A stretch of 64,000 bases of DNA from Gordonia hankookensis (GCF_014673215.1 NZ_JACWMS010000004.1:372001-436000), one strand, 5' to 3'. Positions 15,261-24,046 are shown, counted from the first letter of the stretch. Made by a program: numbers and translations. The notes: generated from the letters alone by a model not told the origin.

Positions 15261-16381
15261 GAATAGGGATGGTATGCCCGTACTCTTTCGACGTCCCCGG
15301 CGGAGTGCAGGCGCATGTCGTCGAGCTCGCGCAGGTGTTCATCGGGCGCGGACACGAGGTGAGCGTGCTGGCGCCGTCGGCGGACGAGACGCCGCTGCCC
15401 GACTACGTGGTCTCGGCGGGGCCCGCGCTCGCGATCCCGTACAACGGGTCCGTCTCCCGGGTGAGCTTCAGCCCGACAGGCTATCTGCGCCTGCGTAATT
15501 GGGTCGACGAGAGCGGCTTCGACGTTTTGCACGTGCACGAACCGAACGCACCAAGCATCTCGATGCTGTCGTTGATGGTCGCATCCGGTCCGATCGTGAC
15601 GACGTTCCACACATCGACGACGCGCTCGATGTGGCTGACCCTGTTCCAGGGCATCCTGCGGCCGTACCACGAGCGGATCTCGGGAAAGATCGCGGTGTCC
15701 GAACTCGCGCGCCGTTGGCAGATGGAGTCGCTGGGGTCCGACGCGGTGGAGATCCCGAACGGGATCGACGTCGGTGGATTCGCCGACGCCGACCCGTTGG
15801 ACGGTTATCCGTGGCCCGGGCACACGATCCTGTTCCTCGGACGCTACGACGAGCCGCGCAAGGGGATCGACATCCTGATGCGCGCGCTGCCGTCGATCGT
15901 GGCCGAGTTCCCCGACGTGCGCGTGCTCGTCGTCGGGGGCGGCAGCGAGCGCGCGCTGCGGCGACGAGCCGGATCACTGGCGTCACATCTGGTATTCCTC
16001 GGCCAGGTCGACGATGCGACCAAGGCGCGTGCGCTCCGCTCGGCGGACGTCTACTGCGCGCCCAACCTCGGCGGGGAGAGTTTCGGCATCGTGCTCGTCG
16101 AAGCGATGGCCGCGGGCGCCGCGGTGGTGGCCAGCGACCTGAACGCGTTCCGCCGCGTCCTCGACGACGGCCGGGCCGGACGTCTGGTGCCGACCGGATC
16201 CCCGGATGCGCTCGGCGCCGCCGTCATCGAATTGCTCGGCGACGGCGAGGCCAGGGCAGAGCTGGTGAGGGCGGGGAGGCGACGCGCCGACCGGTACGAC
16301 TGGTCGCGGGTGGCCGACCAGATCCTGCGTGTCTACGACACAGTGACGGTCGGCGCCGGGCCGGTCGTCGTGTCCGATTGA
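15257..16381 (+). CDS. pimA: phosphatidylinositol alpha-mannosyltransferase
   Basis: This 374-residue GT4-type GT-B enzyme transfers the first mannose from GDP-mannose to phosphatidylinositol at the inner face of the membrane. The N-terminal domain begins MRIGMVCPYSFDVPGGVQAH with the acceptor-loop GG, and the C-terminal domain has the donor-binding SFGIVLVEAMAAGAAVVASD with the conserved E-x7-E. Other family marks are PNGIDVGGFADADPLDGYPW and RYDEPRKGIDILM. The GTG at 15257 overlaps the patA stop; the longer in-frame upstream extension lies inside patA and is not used. It is followed after 13 bases by a LemA-like membrane protein. Confidence 0.95.
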   Translation: MRIGMVCPYSFDVPGGVQAHVVELAQVFIGRGHEVSVLAPSADETPLPDYVVSAGPALAIPYNGSVSRVSFSPTGYLRLRNWVDESGFDVLHVHEPNAPSISMLSLMVASGPIVTTFHTSTTRSMWLTLFQGILRPYHERISGKIAVSELARRWQMESLGSDAVEIPNGIDVGGFADADPLDGYPWPGHTILFLGRYDEPRKGIDILMRALPSIVAEFPDVRVLVVGGGSERALRRRAGSLASHLVFLGQVDDATKARALRSADVYCAPNLGGESFGIVLVEAMAAGAAVVASDLNAFRRVLDDGRAGRLVPTGSPDALGAAVIELLGDGEARAELVRAGRRRADRYDWSRVADQILRVYDTVTVGAGPVVVSD

Positions 16382-16394
16382 AGGAGGTGGGCAG

Positions 16395-16931
16395 ATGACG
16401 ATATCGGGCCTCACGATTCTCGTGATCGGGGTGATCATCCTGCTTGCCGTTCTGGCCGGCGGGTGGGCGTTCCAGACCGCGAATCGTCTCGACCGGCTCA
16501 ACGTCCGGGTCGATCTCGCACGCCAGGCGCTCGATGCGGCGCTGGCGAGGCGGGCGGTGGTGGCGCGGGCGATCGCATCGGGAATGGTCGTCAGCTACGA
16601 CGAGGAGGCACGGGCGGCAGGGCAGGCGCTGGCCGCGGCGGCCGACCATGCCGAGCATGCGCCCGCACACGCACGAGAGCAATCGGAGAACCGGGTGTCG
16701 GCGCTGCTCGCGCAGACCGACACACAGACCAGGCCCCAGGGACTGGTGGTGGAGCTGGCCGATTCCGAGACCCGGGTGATGATGGCTCGACGGTTCTACA
16801 ACGATGCCGTGCGTGACACCCGCAACCTGGCCGAACGTCGACTGGTCCGGTGGTTGCGCCTCGGTGGTACCGCCGAGCTACCGCAGTACTTCGAGATCAT
16901 CGAACGCGTCAGCCCCAGCGGCAACGGCTGA
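16395..16931 (+). CDS. LemA-like membrane protein of the PIM operon (Rv2609c-type N-terminal region)
   Basis: A 178-residue protein with one N-terminal membrane helix (residues 5-27, GLTILVIGVIILLAVLAGGW) and a helical coiled domain typical of LemA-like proteins: NRLDRLNVRVDLARQALDAA, then ARRFYNDAVRDTRNLAERRL and ELPQYFEI. The function of LemA proteins is unsettled. A perfect site (AAGGAGGTGG) precedes ATG 16395. In M. tuberculosis the gene after pimA, as I recall it, is a longer membrane protein with a NUDIX domain; here only the membrane and helical part is present as a separate gene. It ends the PIM operon, and about 150 bases separate it from pdxS. Confidence 0.7.
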   Translation: MTISGLTILVIGVIILLAVLAGGWAFQTANRLDRLNVRVDLARQALDAALARRAVVARAIASGMVVSYDEEARAAGQALAAAADHAEHAPAHAREQSENRVSALLAQTDTQTRPQGLVVELADSETRVMMARRFYNDAVRDTRNLAERRLVRWLRLGGTAELPQYFEIIERVSPSGNG

Positions 16932-16980
16932 GGCGACGCAGGGCCTCTGCGCCCGCACCAGGACCGGTGGGTGACCGACG

Positions 16981-17010
16981 ATGACCGGTGTCGTGTGGCT
17001 CGCCTAGACT
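16981..17010 (+). promoter_or_regulatory. candidate promoter of pdxS
   Basis: ATGACC (16981-16986) and TAGACT (17005-17010) are spaced by 18 bases. The -10 fits TANNNT, and the leader to GTG 17078 would be about 60 bases. No MocR/PdxR-type regulator gene is adjacent. Confidence 0.45.
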
Positions 17011-17077
17011 TGTGGGGCAACCGCGTCGAGCGGACCCGGCACCGAGTGCCGGAATGACGACATCAGGAGACATCACA

Positions 17078-18055
17078 GTGAGTCAATTCCAGTCAGGGAA
17101 CACTCCCGGGCCGGACGCCCCGAACACCCTCAACGGCGCCGCCGGGAACGGACATCGTGATCCGGCACCGACCGTTGGGCAGGGTACGGCCCGGGTGAAG
17201 CGTGGCATGGCGGAGATGCTCAAGGGTGGCGTCATCATGGACGTCGTCACCCCGGAGCAGGCCAAGATCGCCGAGGACGCCGGAGCAGTGGCGGTCATGG
17301 CCCTCGAACGTGTGCCCGCCGACATCCGTGCGCAGGGCGGCGTGTCACGGATGAGTGACCCGGACATGATCGACGGGATCATCTCGAAGGTCTCCATCCC
17401 GGTGATGGCCAAGGCCCGCATCGGTCATTTCGTGGAGGCGCAGATCCTGCAGAGCCTCGGCGTGGACTACGTCGACGAGTCCGAGGTCCTGACTCCCGCC
17501 GACTACGCGAACCACATCGACAAGTGGCAGTTCACGGTGCCTTTCGTGTGTGGTGCCACCAATCTCGGTGAGGCGCTGCGACGGATCACCGAGGGCGCGG
17601 CGATGATCCGAAGCAAGGGCGAGGCCGGAACCGGTGACGTGTCGAACGCGACCACGCACATGCGCAAGATCCGCGACGAGATCCGGCGGCTGACGTCGTT
17701 GCCGAAGGACGAATTGTTCGTCGCGGCAAAGGAATTGCAAGCGCCGTACGACCTCGTCGTCGAGGTCGCAGAGGCGGGCAAGCTGCCGGTCACGCTGTTC
17801 ACCGCCGGCGGTATCGCGACGCCGGCGGATGCGGCGATGATGATGCAGCTCGGTGCCGAGGGTGTGTTCGTCGGTTCGGGCATCTTCAAGTCGGGCAATC
17901 CCGAGCAACGGGCGGCCGCGATCGTGCAGGCGACCACGTTCCACGACGATCCGGATGTGCTGGCCAAGGTCTCTCGCGGCCTGGGTGAGGCGATGGTCGG
18001 GATCAACGTCGACGACATCCCACAGCCACACCGACTCGCCGAGCGGGGCTGGTAG
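17078..18055 (+). CDS. pdxS: pyridoxal 5'-phosphate synthase, PdxS subunit
   Basis: A 325-residue (beta/alpha)8 lyase making PLP directly from ribose 5-phosphate, glyceraldehyde 3-phosphate and ammonia delivered by PdxT. Signature segments are [18 protein letters not shown], the catalytic lysine in [15 protein letters not shown] (about K111), and [20 protein letters not shown] with the second lysine (about K180). The first 35 residues are Gly/Asn/Pro-rich and variable. GTG 17078 is chosen because AGGAGA precedes it and a longer ATG 17054 start would only extend the variable tail. Twelve PdxS and twelve PdxT form the usual complex. Its partner pdxT lies 2.5 kb downstream, separated by a phosphatase, an HTH protein and tesB. 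Confidence 0.96.
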   Translation: MSQFQSGNTPGPDAPNTLNGAAGNGHRDPAPTVGQGTARVKRGMAEMLKGGVIMDVVTPEQAKIAEDAGAVAVMALERVPADIRAQGGVSRMSDPDMIDGIISKVSIPVMAKARIGHFVEAQILQSLGVDYVDESEVLTPADYANHIDKWQFTVPFVCGATNLGEALRRITEGAAMIRSKGEAGTGDVSNATTHMRKIRDEIRRLTSLPKDELFVAAKELQAPYDLVVEVAEAGKLPVTLFTAGGIATPADAAMMMQLGAEGVFVGSGIFKSGNPEQRAAAIVQATTFHDDPDVLAKVSRGLGEAMVGINVDDIPQPHRLAERGW

Positions 18056-18083
18056 GTCAGATCTGCCGTAGGATCTGCTGATC

Positions 18084-18956
18084 ATGGACGCGGCGACGAT
18101 CGTTCGGGACGCATCCCGTTGCGGCACCGACACACTGGCGGGCCTGCAGCTCGAATGGGCGGCGGTGTGCAACGTCGGGCGGGTGCGCGAGGCCAATGAG
18201 GATGCCGCGCTCGTGGAACCGGGCCGGTACCTCCTCGCCGACGGTATGGGCGGTCACGACAGCGGTGAACTCGCCAGCGAGGCCGCGCTCGAGACGCTGG
18301 CCGCCGTCGAGGCGCTGGGTGACCAGACCGAAACCCAGCTGGCACTCATCGAGTTGCTGTCGGACGCCCAGATCCGGATAGGGGAGATCGACACCGAGTC
18401 CGAGCGCCGCGCGGGTACCACTGCGACCGGCGCCGTGCTGGTGACCCACGACGGTGAGCCGCACTGGCTGGTCCTCAACATCGGGGACTCACGAACGTAT
18501 CGCCTCCAGGGCGGGGAGTTCGAGCAGCTCACGGTGGATCATTCGCAGGTCCAGGAGTTCGTGGACGCCGGCTTCCTCACTCCCGAACAGGCCCGGGTGG
18601 ACCCGCGGCGCAATGTGATCACTCGTGCGCTCGGGGCCGGCATGGCCGAGCCGGAGGCGGACTTCTTCTCCCTGCGCGCGTTGCCCGGCGACACGCTCCT
18701 GATCTGTTCGGACGGCCTCACCGGCGAATTGCCCGACGAGGAGATCGCCGATCTCCTCCGAGGTGCGGCAACCGCGCAGGATGCTGCCGAGGCGATGGTG
18801 GAGGCGACCCTCGCGCTCGGCGCACACGACAATGTCACGGTCATCGTCATCGTTGTCCACGAGGCGGCCGCCGACGCCGGCGGCACCGATGGGGCCGGTC
18901 GGGATGACATCGATGGTGTCGAGGCCGCCGATACCGAGGCGGGCACGACCGACTGA
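18084..18956 (+). CDS. PP2C-family serine/threonine protein phosphatase
   Basis: 290 residues with the PP2C metal motifs in order: VREANEDAALVEPG, LLADGMGGHDSGELASEAAL, LNIGDSRTYRLQGG, CSDGLTGELPDEEI and GAHDNVTVIVIVV. These provide the aspartates that bind two or three Mn/Mg ions. It removes phosphate from Ser/Thr proteins in the cytoplasm; there is no membrane helix, unlike PstP, so this is a second, soluble phosphatase. The last 35 residues are an acidic disordered tail. TAGGAT (18069-18074) lies nine bases before ATG 18084 and may act as a -10 for a nearly leaderless transcript or include an AGGA ribosome site. No kinase gene is adjacent. Confidence 0.9.
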   Translation: MDAATIVRDASRCGTDTLAGLQLEWAAVCNVGRVREANEDAALVEPGRYLLADGMGGHDSGELASEAALETLAAVEALGDQTETQLALIELLSDAQIRIGEIDTESERRAGTTATGAVLVTHDGEPHWLVLNIGDSRTYRLQGGEFEQLTVDHSQVQEFVDAGFLTPEQARVDPRRNVITRALGAGMAEPEADFFSLRALPGDTLLICSDGLTGELPDEEIADLLRGAATAQDAAEAMVEATLALGAHDNVTVIVIVVHEAAADAGGTDGAGRDDIDGVEAADTEAGTTD

Positions 18957-19092
18957 CCGACTGTCGGCACCCCCACATCGACGCGTCGATCATTGCTTGT
19001 CAGATCTGCGGAACCTTGTGGTGACTCGTCGCGTCTAACTCACGACAGCAGGGCAGACACACCGGATGCCCCTCGAATGAGTGAGGACAACC

Positions 19093-19608
19093 ATGACGGT
19101 CATCGCACATCACGATTCGCAGCATCACTCTTCTGTCGCCGCTCCCGGTCGGCCCGTACGCGATGCGCGCCGACACACCGAGGCGACACGTCGTCGGCAG
19201 GAGGCGCTCGCCCGCCTCGCCCAACGGCGGATGCCGCTCCCCGGCAGGCCGCTCGACACAATCGGGGCCGGCGCGCCTCGCACCGGGACCGGCCGTGCAC
19301 ACATGACCCTGGTGGCGTCGGGGACAGGCGCAGAACCCGATCGTCCGCGTTGCTCGTGCGGCACCGACTCCGTCGATTCCGACCATCCCTCGCTCACCAC
19401 CCGGGAGATCGAGGTGTTGCGCACCTGGTTGATGCTCGACTCCAAAACGGCGGTGGCAGAAGCACTCTTCATCTCCCTCGGCACGGTCAACACCCACTTG
19501 ACCAGAATCCGTGCGAAGTACTCGGAGGCGGGCCGGACCGCGTCCACCAAGGCCGCGCTGGTGGCCCGCGCCGTCCAGGACGGGCTGATCTCGCTCGACG
19601 AGCTCTGA
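19093..19608 (+). CDS. LuxR-type HTH protein with disordered N-terminus
   Basis: 171 residues. The first 100 are basic, Pro/Gly/Thr-rich and probably disordered (RRHTEATRRRQEALARLAQR), with a short Cys motif PRCSCGTD. The last 65 form a LuxR/GerE helix-turn-helix: LTTREIEVLRTWLMLDSKTA, then VAEALFISLGTVNTHLTRIR, including the recognition helix. No receiver or ligand-binding domain precedes it. ATG 19093 is chosen because GAGGA lies six bases upstream; GTG 19081 would add four residues. It stands alone between the PP2C gene and tesB. Similar stand-alone LuxR domains occur in this position in related genera as far as I recall; targets are unknown. Confidence 0.72.
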   Translation: MTVIAHHDSQHHSSVAAPGRPVRDARRHTEATRRRQEALARLAQRRMPLPGRPLDTIGAGAPRTGTGRAHMTLVASGTGAEPDRPRCSCGTDSVDSDHPSLTTREIEVLRTWLMLDSKTAVAEALFISLGTVNTHLTRIRAKYSEAGRTASTKAALVARAVQDGLISLDEL

Positions 19609-19692
19609 ACCGCAGGCGCCACGGGACGTGAGGTCGGCAACACACCCGGTCAGACCACACCGGGCGGCACGCTCGCGGGCCACCCGGTGCGC

Positions 19693-19698
19693 GATACT
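19693..19698 (+). promoter_or_regulatory. possible leaderless -10 element for tesB
   Basis: GATACT lies six bases before GTG 19705, and no ribosome site is present. The first base departs from TANNNT, so support is weaker than at the other leaderless genes. Confidence 0.4.
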
Positions 19699-19704
19699 GG
19701 GGCC

Positions 19705-20559
19705 GTGGCAACCATCGAAGAGATCCTCCAGGTCGAGCCCATCGAGACCGACATCTACCGGGGGCTGGCGTTTCCCACGCTCATGCAGCGGACCTTCGGT
19801 GGTCAGGTGGCCGGTCAGGCCCTGATGTCGGCCACCCGCACGGTGGACGCCGAGTACGCGGTGCATTCCCTGCACGGCTATTTCGTGCGGCCAGGCAAAC
19901 CGGAGAAGCCGACGCTGTTCCTCGTCGATCGGATCCGCGACGGTCGCTCGTTCGTCACGCGGCGCGTGACCGGCATCCAGAACGGCGTCGCGATCTTCAC
20001 CATGTCGGCGTCGTTCCACGTGCGCACCGATCACGGCATCGAACATCAGGACCGGATGCCACCCGCGCCGGCTCCCGAGGAGTTGCCCGATGAGGCGAAC
20101 GAACTCCCGGAGGATGCCAAGGCCATCTTCCGGGAGTGGAAGAACTTCGACATCCGGTTGGTGCCGCCGAGCCGCCTTGCGACCTCCGACTACTTCGCGG
20201 CGCAGCAGCGCGTGTGGTTCCGATACCGTCACCGGCTCCCGGACGATCAGGTGTTCCACGTGGGCACCCTCGCGTACATGAGCGACATGACCTTGCTCGG
20301 CTCCTCGAAGGTGCCGCATCCCGACGCGGATCTGCAGGCGGCCTCGCTGGATCATGCGATGTGGTTCATGCGTCCCTTCCGTGCGGATGAGTGGCTCCTC
20401 TACGACCAGACCTCACCGTCGGCATTCGGCGGACGAGCGCTCACCCAGGGCCGGATCTTCGACCATGCCGGGCGGATGGTCGCCGCGGTCACCCAGGAGG
20501 GACTGACCCGCATCGACCGGGAAGCAGCCGCTGATCGCCGCGATGGGCAGGCACAGTGA
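19705..20559 (+). CDS. tesB: acyl-CoA thioesterase II
   Basis: A 284-residue double-hotdog thioesterase that hydrolyses acyl-CoA to fatty acid and CoA. Family segments are [59 protein letters not shown], and in the second hotdog [20 protein letters not shown] and [19 protein letters not shown] with the catalytic Asp/Gln region. GTG 19705 matches the start of the M. tuberculosis TesB2 family (MATIEEIL); GTG 19687 is the alternative. The stop overlaps the GTG of pdxT by four bases. The reason for coupling a thioesterase to PLP synthase is unknown, but the order tesB-pdxT is conserved in mycobacteria. Confidence 0.93.
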   Translation: MATIEEILQVEPIETDIYRGLAFPTLMQRTFGGQVAGQALMSATRTVDAEYAVHSLHGYFVRPGKPEKPTLFLVDRIRDGRSFVTRRVTGIQNGVAIFTMSASFHVRTDHGIEHQDRMPPAPAPEELPDEANELPEDAKAIFREWKNFDIRLVPPSRLATSDYFAAQQRVWFRYRHRLPDDQVFHVGTLAYMSDMTLLGSSKVPHPDADLQAASLDHAMWFMRPFRADEWLLYDQTSPSAFGGRALTQGRIFDHAGRMVAAVTQEGLTRIDREAAADRRDGQAQ

Positions 20560-21185
20560 GCGGCGTCGAGGGTCCGCGGATCGGGGTCCTGGCGTTGCAG
20601 GGCGACGTCCGGGAGCATCTCGCCGCCTTGTCCGAGGCCGGTGCACTGGCCGAGGCCGTTCGCAGGCCTGCCGAACTCGCGGCCGTCGACGCGGTGGTCA
20701 TCCCGGGAGGGGAGTCGACCACGATGAGTCACCTGCTGAACGTGTTCGATCTGTTCGACCCCCTGCGTGAACGGCTGGCCGCCGGCATGCCTGCGTACGG
20801 TTCCTGCGCGGGCATGATCATGCTGGCGAGCACGATCCTGGACACCCGCGCCGATGCCCGCCACCTCGACGCGCTCGACATCACGGTGCGGCGCAACGCC
20901 TTCGGTCGGCAGGTGGAGAGCTTCGAGACCGACCTCGAGTTCACCGGTATCACCGATCGGCCGGGGGACGCACTCATGCGGGCGGTGTTCATCCGGGCGC
21001 CGTGGGTGGAGTCCATCGCGCCGGAGGTCGAGGTGTTGGCGCAGGTGCCGGAGGGTCCCGCGCAGGGACGGATCGTCGCGGTGCGGCAAGGCAACGTCCT
21101 CGCGACGTCGTTCCATCCGGAGGTGACCGGCGACCGGCGGGTGCACCAGTACTTCGTCGATATGGTGCGGGCGCCGGGAGCGTAG
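20556..21185 (+). CDS. pdxT: pyridoxal 5'-phosphate synthase, glutaminase subunit PdxT
   Basis: A 209-residue class I glutamine amidotransferase that releases ammonia from glutamine for PdxS. It shows [14 protein letters not shown], the oxyanion segment [14 protein letters not shown], the nucleophile GSCAGMIML (about C84) and the catalytic pair SFHPEVTGD (about H187, E189). The GTG overlaps the tesB stop by four bases. The final codons lie in an 18-base repeat shared with the downstream intergenic region. Confidence 0.95.
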   Translation: MSGVEGPRIGVLALQGDVREHLAALSEAGALAEAVRRPAELAAVDAVVIPGGESTTMSHLLNVFDLFDPLRERLAAGMPAYGSCAGMIMLASTILDTRADARHLDALDITVRRNAFGRQVESFETDLEFTGITDRPGDALMRAVFIRAPWVESIAPEVEVLAQVPEGPAQGRIVAVRQGNVLATSFHPEVTGDRRVHQYFVDMVRAPGA

Positions 21186-21223
21186 CGAGCGGGCCCGGTC
21201 GAGATGGCGCCGGGAGCGTAGCG
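21170..21223. repeat. 18-bp direct repeat spanning the pdxT stop
   Basis: GGCGCCGGGAGCGTAGCG occurs at 21170-21187 and again at 21206-21223, 36 bases apart. The first copy contains the pdxT stop. The second is intergenic, next to GGTCGAGA, a word common around short interspersed repeats in corynebacteria-related genomes. Confidence 0.7.
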
Positions 21224-21246
21224 GCAGGTGGGTCGGCGCGCACCGG

Positions 21247-21252
21247 TAAGAT
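21247..21252 (+). promoter_or_regulatory. candidate -10 element for yebC
   Basis: TAAGAT fits TANNNT and lies 73 bases before the ATG at 21326. No clear -35 hexamer is seen; the placement depends on the -10 alone. Confidence 0.3.
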
Positions 21253-21325
21253 CTTGACGTTGGGCCGATCGTCATCAGATGGTCGCGCCACGTGGTACTG
21301 ACGTCGAGAAGGATGTGGGAGTCTC

Positions 21326-22078
21326 ATGAGCGGCCATTCCAAATGGGCCACCACCAAGCACAAGAAGGCGGTCGTCGACGCCAAGCGCGGCAAGATGTTC
21401 GCCAAGCTGATCAAGAACATCGAGGTGGCGGCGCGGACCGGCGGTGGTGATCCGGCCGGCAATCCCACGCTCTACGACGCCATCCAGAAGGCCAAGAAGT
21501 CCTCGGTGCCCAACGACAACATCGAGCGTGCCCGCAAGCGCGGTGGCGGTGAAGAGGCCGGCGGCGCCGACTGGCAGACCATCATGTACGAGGGATACGG
21601 CCCGAACGGCGTCGCGATCCTCATCGAATGCCTCACCGACAACCGTAATCGCGCAGCCGGTGAGGTGCGGACCGCGATGACCCGCAACGGTGGCAACATG
21701 GCCGATCCGGGTTCGGTCGCATATCTGTTCACCCGTCGGGGTGTGGTGACACTCGAGAAGAACGGCCAGTCCGAAGATGACCTCCTGATGGCGGTGCTCG
21801 ATGCCGGCGCCGAGGAGGTGAACGACCTCGGCGAGTCATTCGAGGTGGTGAGCGAACCGACGGATCTGGTCGCGGTCCGGACGGCGTTGCAGGAGGCCGG
21901 TATCGACTACGACTCCGCCGAGGCCGACTTTCGCGCTTCGGTCGAGGTGCCGGTGGACGCCGACGGCGCGCGTAAGGTGTTCAAACTCATCGACGCGCTC
22001 GAGGACTCCGACGACGTGCAGAACGTGTACAGCAACGTCGACGTGAGTGACGAGGTACTCGCCGAACTCGACGCGTAG
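21326..22078 (+). CDS. YebC/PmpR-family protein
   Basis: 250 residues starting with the invariant [20 protein letters not shown] and containing [36 protein letters not shown] and [17 protein letters not shown]. The family was long listed as transcriptional regulators; more recent work assigns YebC proteins to translation, easing ribosome stalling at proline-rich stretches. That fits a neighbour to core housekeeping genes better than a local regulator role. GGGAG precedes ATG 21326. In M. tuberculosis the orthologue (Rv2603c) also follows pdxT. The C-terminal part is acidic ([20 protein letters not shown]), which is usual. Confidence 0.92.
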   Translation: MSGHSKWATTKHKKAVVDAKRGKMFAKLIKNIEVAARTGGGDPAGNPTLYDAIQKAKKSSVPNDNIERARKRGGGEEAGGADWQTIMYEGYGPNGVAILIECLTDNRNRAAGEVRTAMTRNGGNMADPGSVAYLFTRRGVVTLEKNGQSEDDLLMAVLDAGAEEVNDLGESFEVVSEPTDLVAVRTALQEAGIDYDSAEADFRASVEVPVDADGARKVFKLIDALEDSDDVQNVYSNVDVSDEVLAELDA

Positions 22079-22106
22079 GGCTCGTCGCGATCCGCTCGGC
22101 GGGTGT

Positions 22107-22748
22107 TCAGCACGTGCGATCCGGGTGGTGCGATCGCGGATCGTTGACGGCGACGGCAGGCCGGTCCGGGTGGTCGTAACGGACCTCGATGTCGGCGTCG
22201 CCCGAGGCTTCCGAGTACCGCAGTATCGGTTCGATCGTCCATGCCGTATCCGGCGGCGAGATCCGGCGCAGGGTGGCCTCGCTCATCCGCAGTCGGATCG
22301 TCAGGTCCACGTCGAGGTGGCGGCCGACGAGCATCGGTCCCGCGAGGATCAGCACCTGGTCCGGAGCCGCGTCCAGTCGTCGGTCACGGAAGGATCGATC
22401 CTGTTCGGCATCCCACAGACGGGGTAACCATCGGCCGGCCACCCGGAGCGCCGACACGACCTCCCGATCGACCGCGCGGTAGTCGAACCACCCGGATCGG
22501 TAGCTCTCCTGATCGGTGTGCCCGTACTCGAATCGCAGCGACGCCGCCCGCAGATAGTCGGACATCCTGACGACACCCGCGGCACGTCCGACGGCCCGGA
22601 GCCGATCGGCGAGCCGGTCGGCGAGGTCGTCGGGCCGGGCGGCGTCGGCACCATCGATCACCGCCACGACACGACCGCCGCGGGCGGTGACGTGGGAGAG
22701 GCAGAGTTCGACGATCCCGTCGGGGGTGGTCGGCGTGTATGTGGGCAT
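22107..22748 (-). CDS. uridine-kinase-like P-loop fold protein lacking a Walker A motif
   Basis: 213 residues, start ATG 22748. The layout follows uridine kinase-like NTPases: a first strand RVVAVIDGADAARPDDLADR, then VVRMSDYLRAASLRFEYGHT, DQESYRSGWFDYRAVDREVV, LPRLWDAEQDRSFRDRR and VLILAGPMLVGRHLDVDLTI. The loop after the first strand, normally GxxxxGKS/T, reads GADAARPDD with no lysine or serine, so classical ATP binding seems lost. It may be a family-wide feature rather than a defect. It is divergent from ruvC and shares the intergenic DNA with the SOS box. A longer frame runs on upstream across ruvC and is rejected as antisense. Confidence 0.65.
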   Translation of the reverse strand: MPTYTPTTPDGIVELCLSHVTARGGRVVAVIDGADAARPDDLADRLADRLRAVGRAAGVVRMSDYLRAASLRFEYGHTDQESYRSGWFDYRAVDREVVSALRVAGRWLPRLWDAEQDRSFRDRRLDAAPDQVLILAGPMLVGRHLDVDLTIRLRMSEATLRRISPPDTAWTIEPILRYSEASGDADIEVRYDHPDRPAVAVNDPRSHHPDRTC

Positions 22749-22799
22749 GGCGCCTTCGATTGTCGCGTGTTGTTGTCCGGCCCCGTCGGCGCCTGCCGA

Positions 22800-22805
22800 T
22801 AGAAT
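22800..22805 (+). promoter_or_regulatory. -10 element of the ruvCAB operon
   Basis: TAGAAT is a perfect TANNNT hexamer and ends one base before the SOS box, so LexA bound there would cover the transcription start. The distance to GTG 22848 is 42 bases. No clear -35 is seen. Confidence 0.6.
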
Positions 22806-22806
22806 C

Positions 22807-22822
22807 TCGAACAACTGTTCGG
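22807..22822 (+). promoter_or_regulatory. SOS box (LexA operator) of ruvCAB
   Basis: TCGAAC, AACT, GTTCGG matches the mycobacterial LexA consensus TCGAAC-N4-GTTCGA at 11 of 12 fixed positions. It lies between the -10 hexamer and ruvC, as expected for repression by LexA and induction after DNA damage. ruvC of M. tuberculosis is LexA-controlled in the same way. Confidence 0.8.
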
Positions 22823-22847
22823 AAATGCTTGCACGGTGGAGGTGTAC

Positions 22848-23450
22848 GTGCGTGTGATGGGAGTCGATCCCGGCCTGACGCGCTGTGGGATCGCCCTGGT
22901 CGAGTCCGGTCGGGGACGAAACGTGACGGCGCTCGACGTCGACGTGGTCAGGACGCCCACCGACATGGAGCTCGCGGACCGGTTGCTGGCCATCTACACG
23001 GCGGCGAGTCACTGGCTCGACGTGCACCAGCCGGACGTGGTCGCGATCGAGCGGGTGTTCGCGCAGAATCAGGTGTCCACGGCGATGGGCACCGCCCAGG
23101 CGGGCGGGGTCGTCGCGCTGGCTGCCGGGCAACGCAATGTGCCCGTACGTTTCCATACGCCTTCCGAGGTCAAGGCAGCGGTCACGGGGAGTGGTCGGGC
23201 AGACAAGGCGCAGGTCACGATGATGGTCACCCGCATCCTCGGGATGCAGACGAAGCCGAAACCGGCAGACGCCGCCGACGCGCTGGCGCTGGCGATCTGT
23301 CACTGCTGGCGAGGAGCCACCACGGAGAAGATGATCGCAGCTCAACGCAAGGCCGAGGAACTGGCACGTCGTCATCGTGAGCGGGTTGCGCAGGCGTCCG
23401 TCGATCGTGCGACGTCGTCGAAGCGGTCGCGGGCCGGGGGAGCGGCATGA
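22848..23450 (+). CDS. ruvC: crossover junction endodeoxyribonuclease RuvC
   Basis: A 200-residue dimeric Holliday junction resolvase of the RNase H-like fold. The first catalytic Asp is D7 in [18 protein letters not shown], followed by [20 protein letters not shown] with the catalytic Glu and [12 protein letters not shown] with the last Asp. GTG 22848 is selected because GGAGG ends five bases before it and family similarity starts there; GTG 22836 would add four residues. The stop overlaps the ruvA ATG by four bases. The basic C-terminal tail is extended and poorly conserved. Confidence 0.96.
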   Translation: MRVMGVDPGLTRCGIALVESGRGRNVTALDVDVVRTPTDMELADRLLAIYTAASHWLDVHQPDVVAIERVFAQNQVSTAMGTAQAGGVVALAAGQRNVPVRFHTPSEVKAAVTGSGRADKAQVTMMVTRILGMQTKPKPADAADALALAICHCWRGATTEKMIAAQRKAEELARRHRERVAQASVDRATSSKRSRAGGAA

Positions 23451-24046
23451 TCGCCTCGGTGCGCGGTCCCGTCGTCGACGTCGCCCTCGACCATGTGGTC
23501 ATCGATTGCGCAGGCGTCGGTTACCGCGTCCTCGTGACGCCGGGAACCGTCGGATCGCTGCGGCGCGGCGAGGAGGCGACCTTGCTCACGTCGATGATCG
23601 TGCGCGAGGACTCGATGACGCTCTACGGCTTCACCGATGCCGACGCACGGTCGCTGTTCACCGTCCTGCAGACGGTGACCGGGGTCGGCCCGCGCCTGGC
23701 GATGGCGACCCTGGCGGTCCTGGAGCCGGACGCGCTGCGCCGGGCGCTCGCGGAGTCCGATGTGAAGGCGCTGACCACGGTTCCGGGAATCGGAAAACGA
23801 GTGGCCGAACGGCTCGTCGTCGAGCTGCGGGACAAGGTCGAGGCGCCGGCGACACGAGACGGCACGGCGTCGACCACCGCCATCGGCGGCACGGTCCGCG
23901 ACCAGGTGTCCGAGGCGTTGCTCGGTCTCGGCTTCACCGCCGCGCCCGCGGACCGGGCCCTGGCCGCGGTTCTGGCCGACGCGCCCGATGTGGACGCATC
24001 CACCCTCCTTCGGAAGTCGTTGGCGCTCTTGGGGAAGACCGCATGA
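23447..24046 (+). CDS. ruvA: Holliday junction branch migration protein RuvA
   Basis: A 199-residue protein with an N-terminal OB domain ([20 protein letters not shown]), two helix-hairpin-helix motifs ([18 protein letters not shown] and [20 protein letters not shown]) and a C-terminal domain that contacts RuvB ([19 protein letters not shown]). It forms tetramers that hold the four-way junction in square-planar form. It overlaps both neighbours by ATGA-type junctions, so RuvC, RuvA and RuvB are translated together. Confidence 0.96.
   Translation: MIASVRGPVVDVALDHVVIDCAGVGYRVLVTPGTVGSLRRGEEATLLTSMIVREDSMTLYGFTDADARSLFTVLQTVTGVGPRLAMATLAVLEPDALRRALAESDVKALTTVPGIGKRVAERLVVELRDKVEAPATRDGTASTTAIGGTVRDQVSEALLGLGFTAAPADRALAAVLADAPDVDASTLLRKSLALLGKTA

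Noticed and set aside
22749..23375. Upstream extension of the kinase-like frame at 22107-22748
   Set aside because: It is antisense to ruvC and crosses the SOS box and promoter; the protein pattern starts at ATG 22748.
23377..24042. Upstream extension of the ruvB frame
   Set aside because: It is an out-of-frame shadow of ruvC/ruvA with Arg-rich composition; RuvB similarity starts at 24043.
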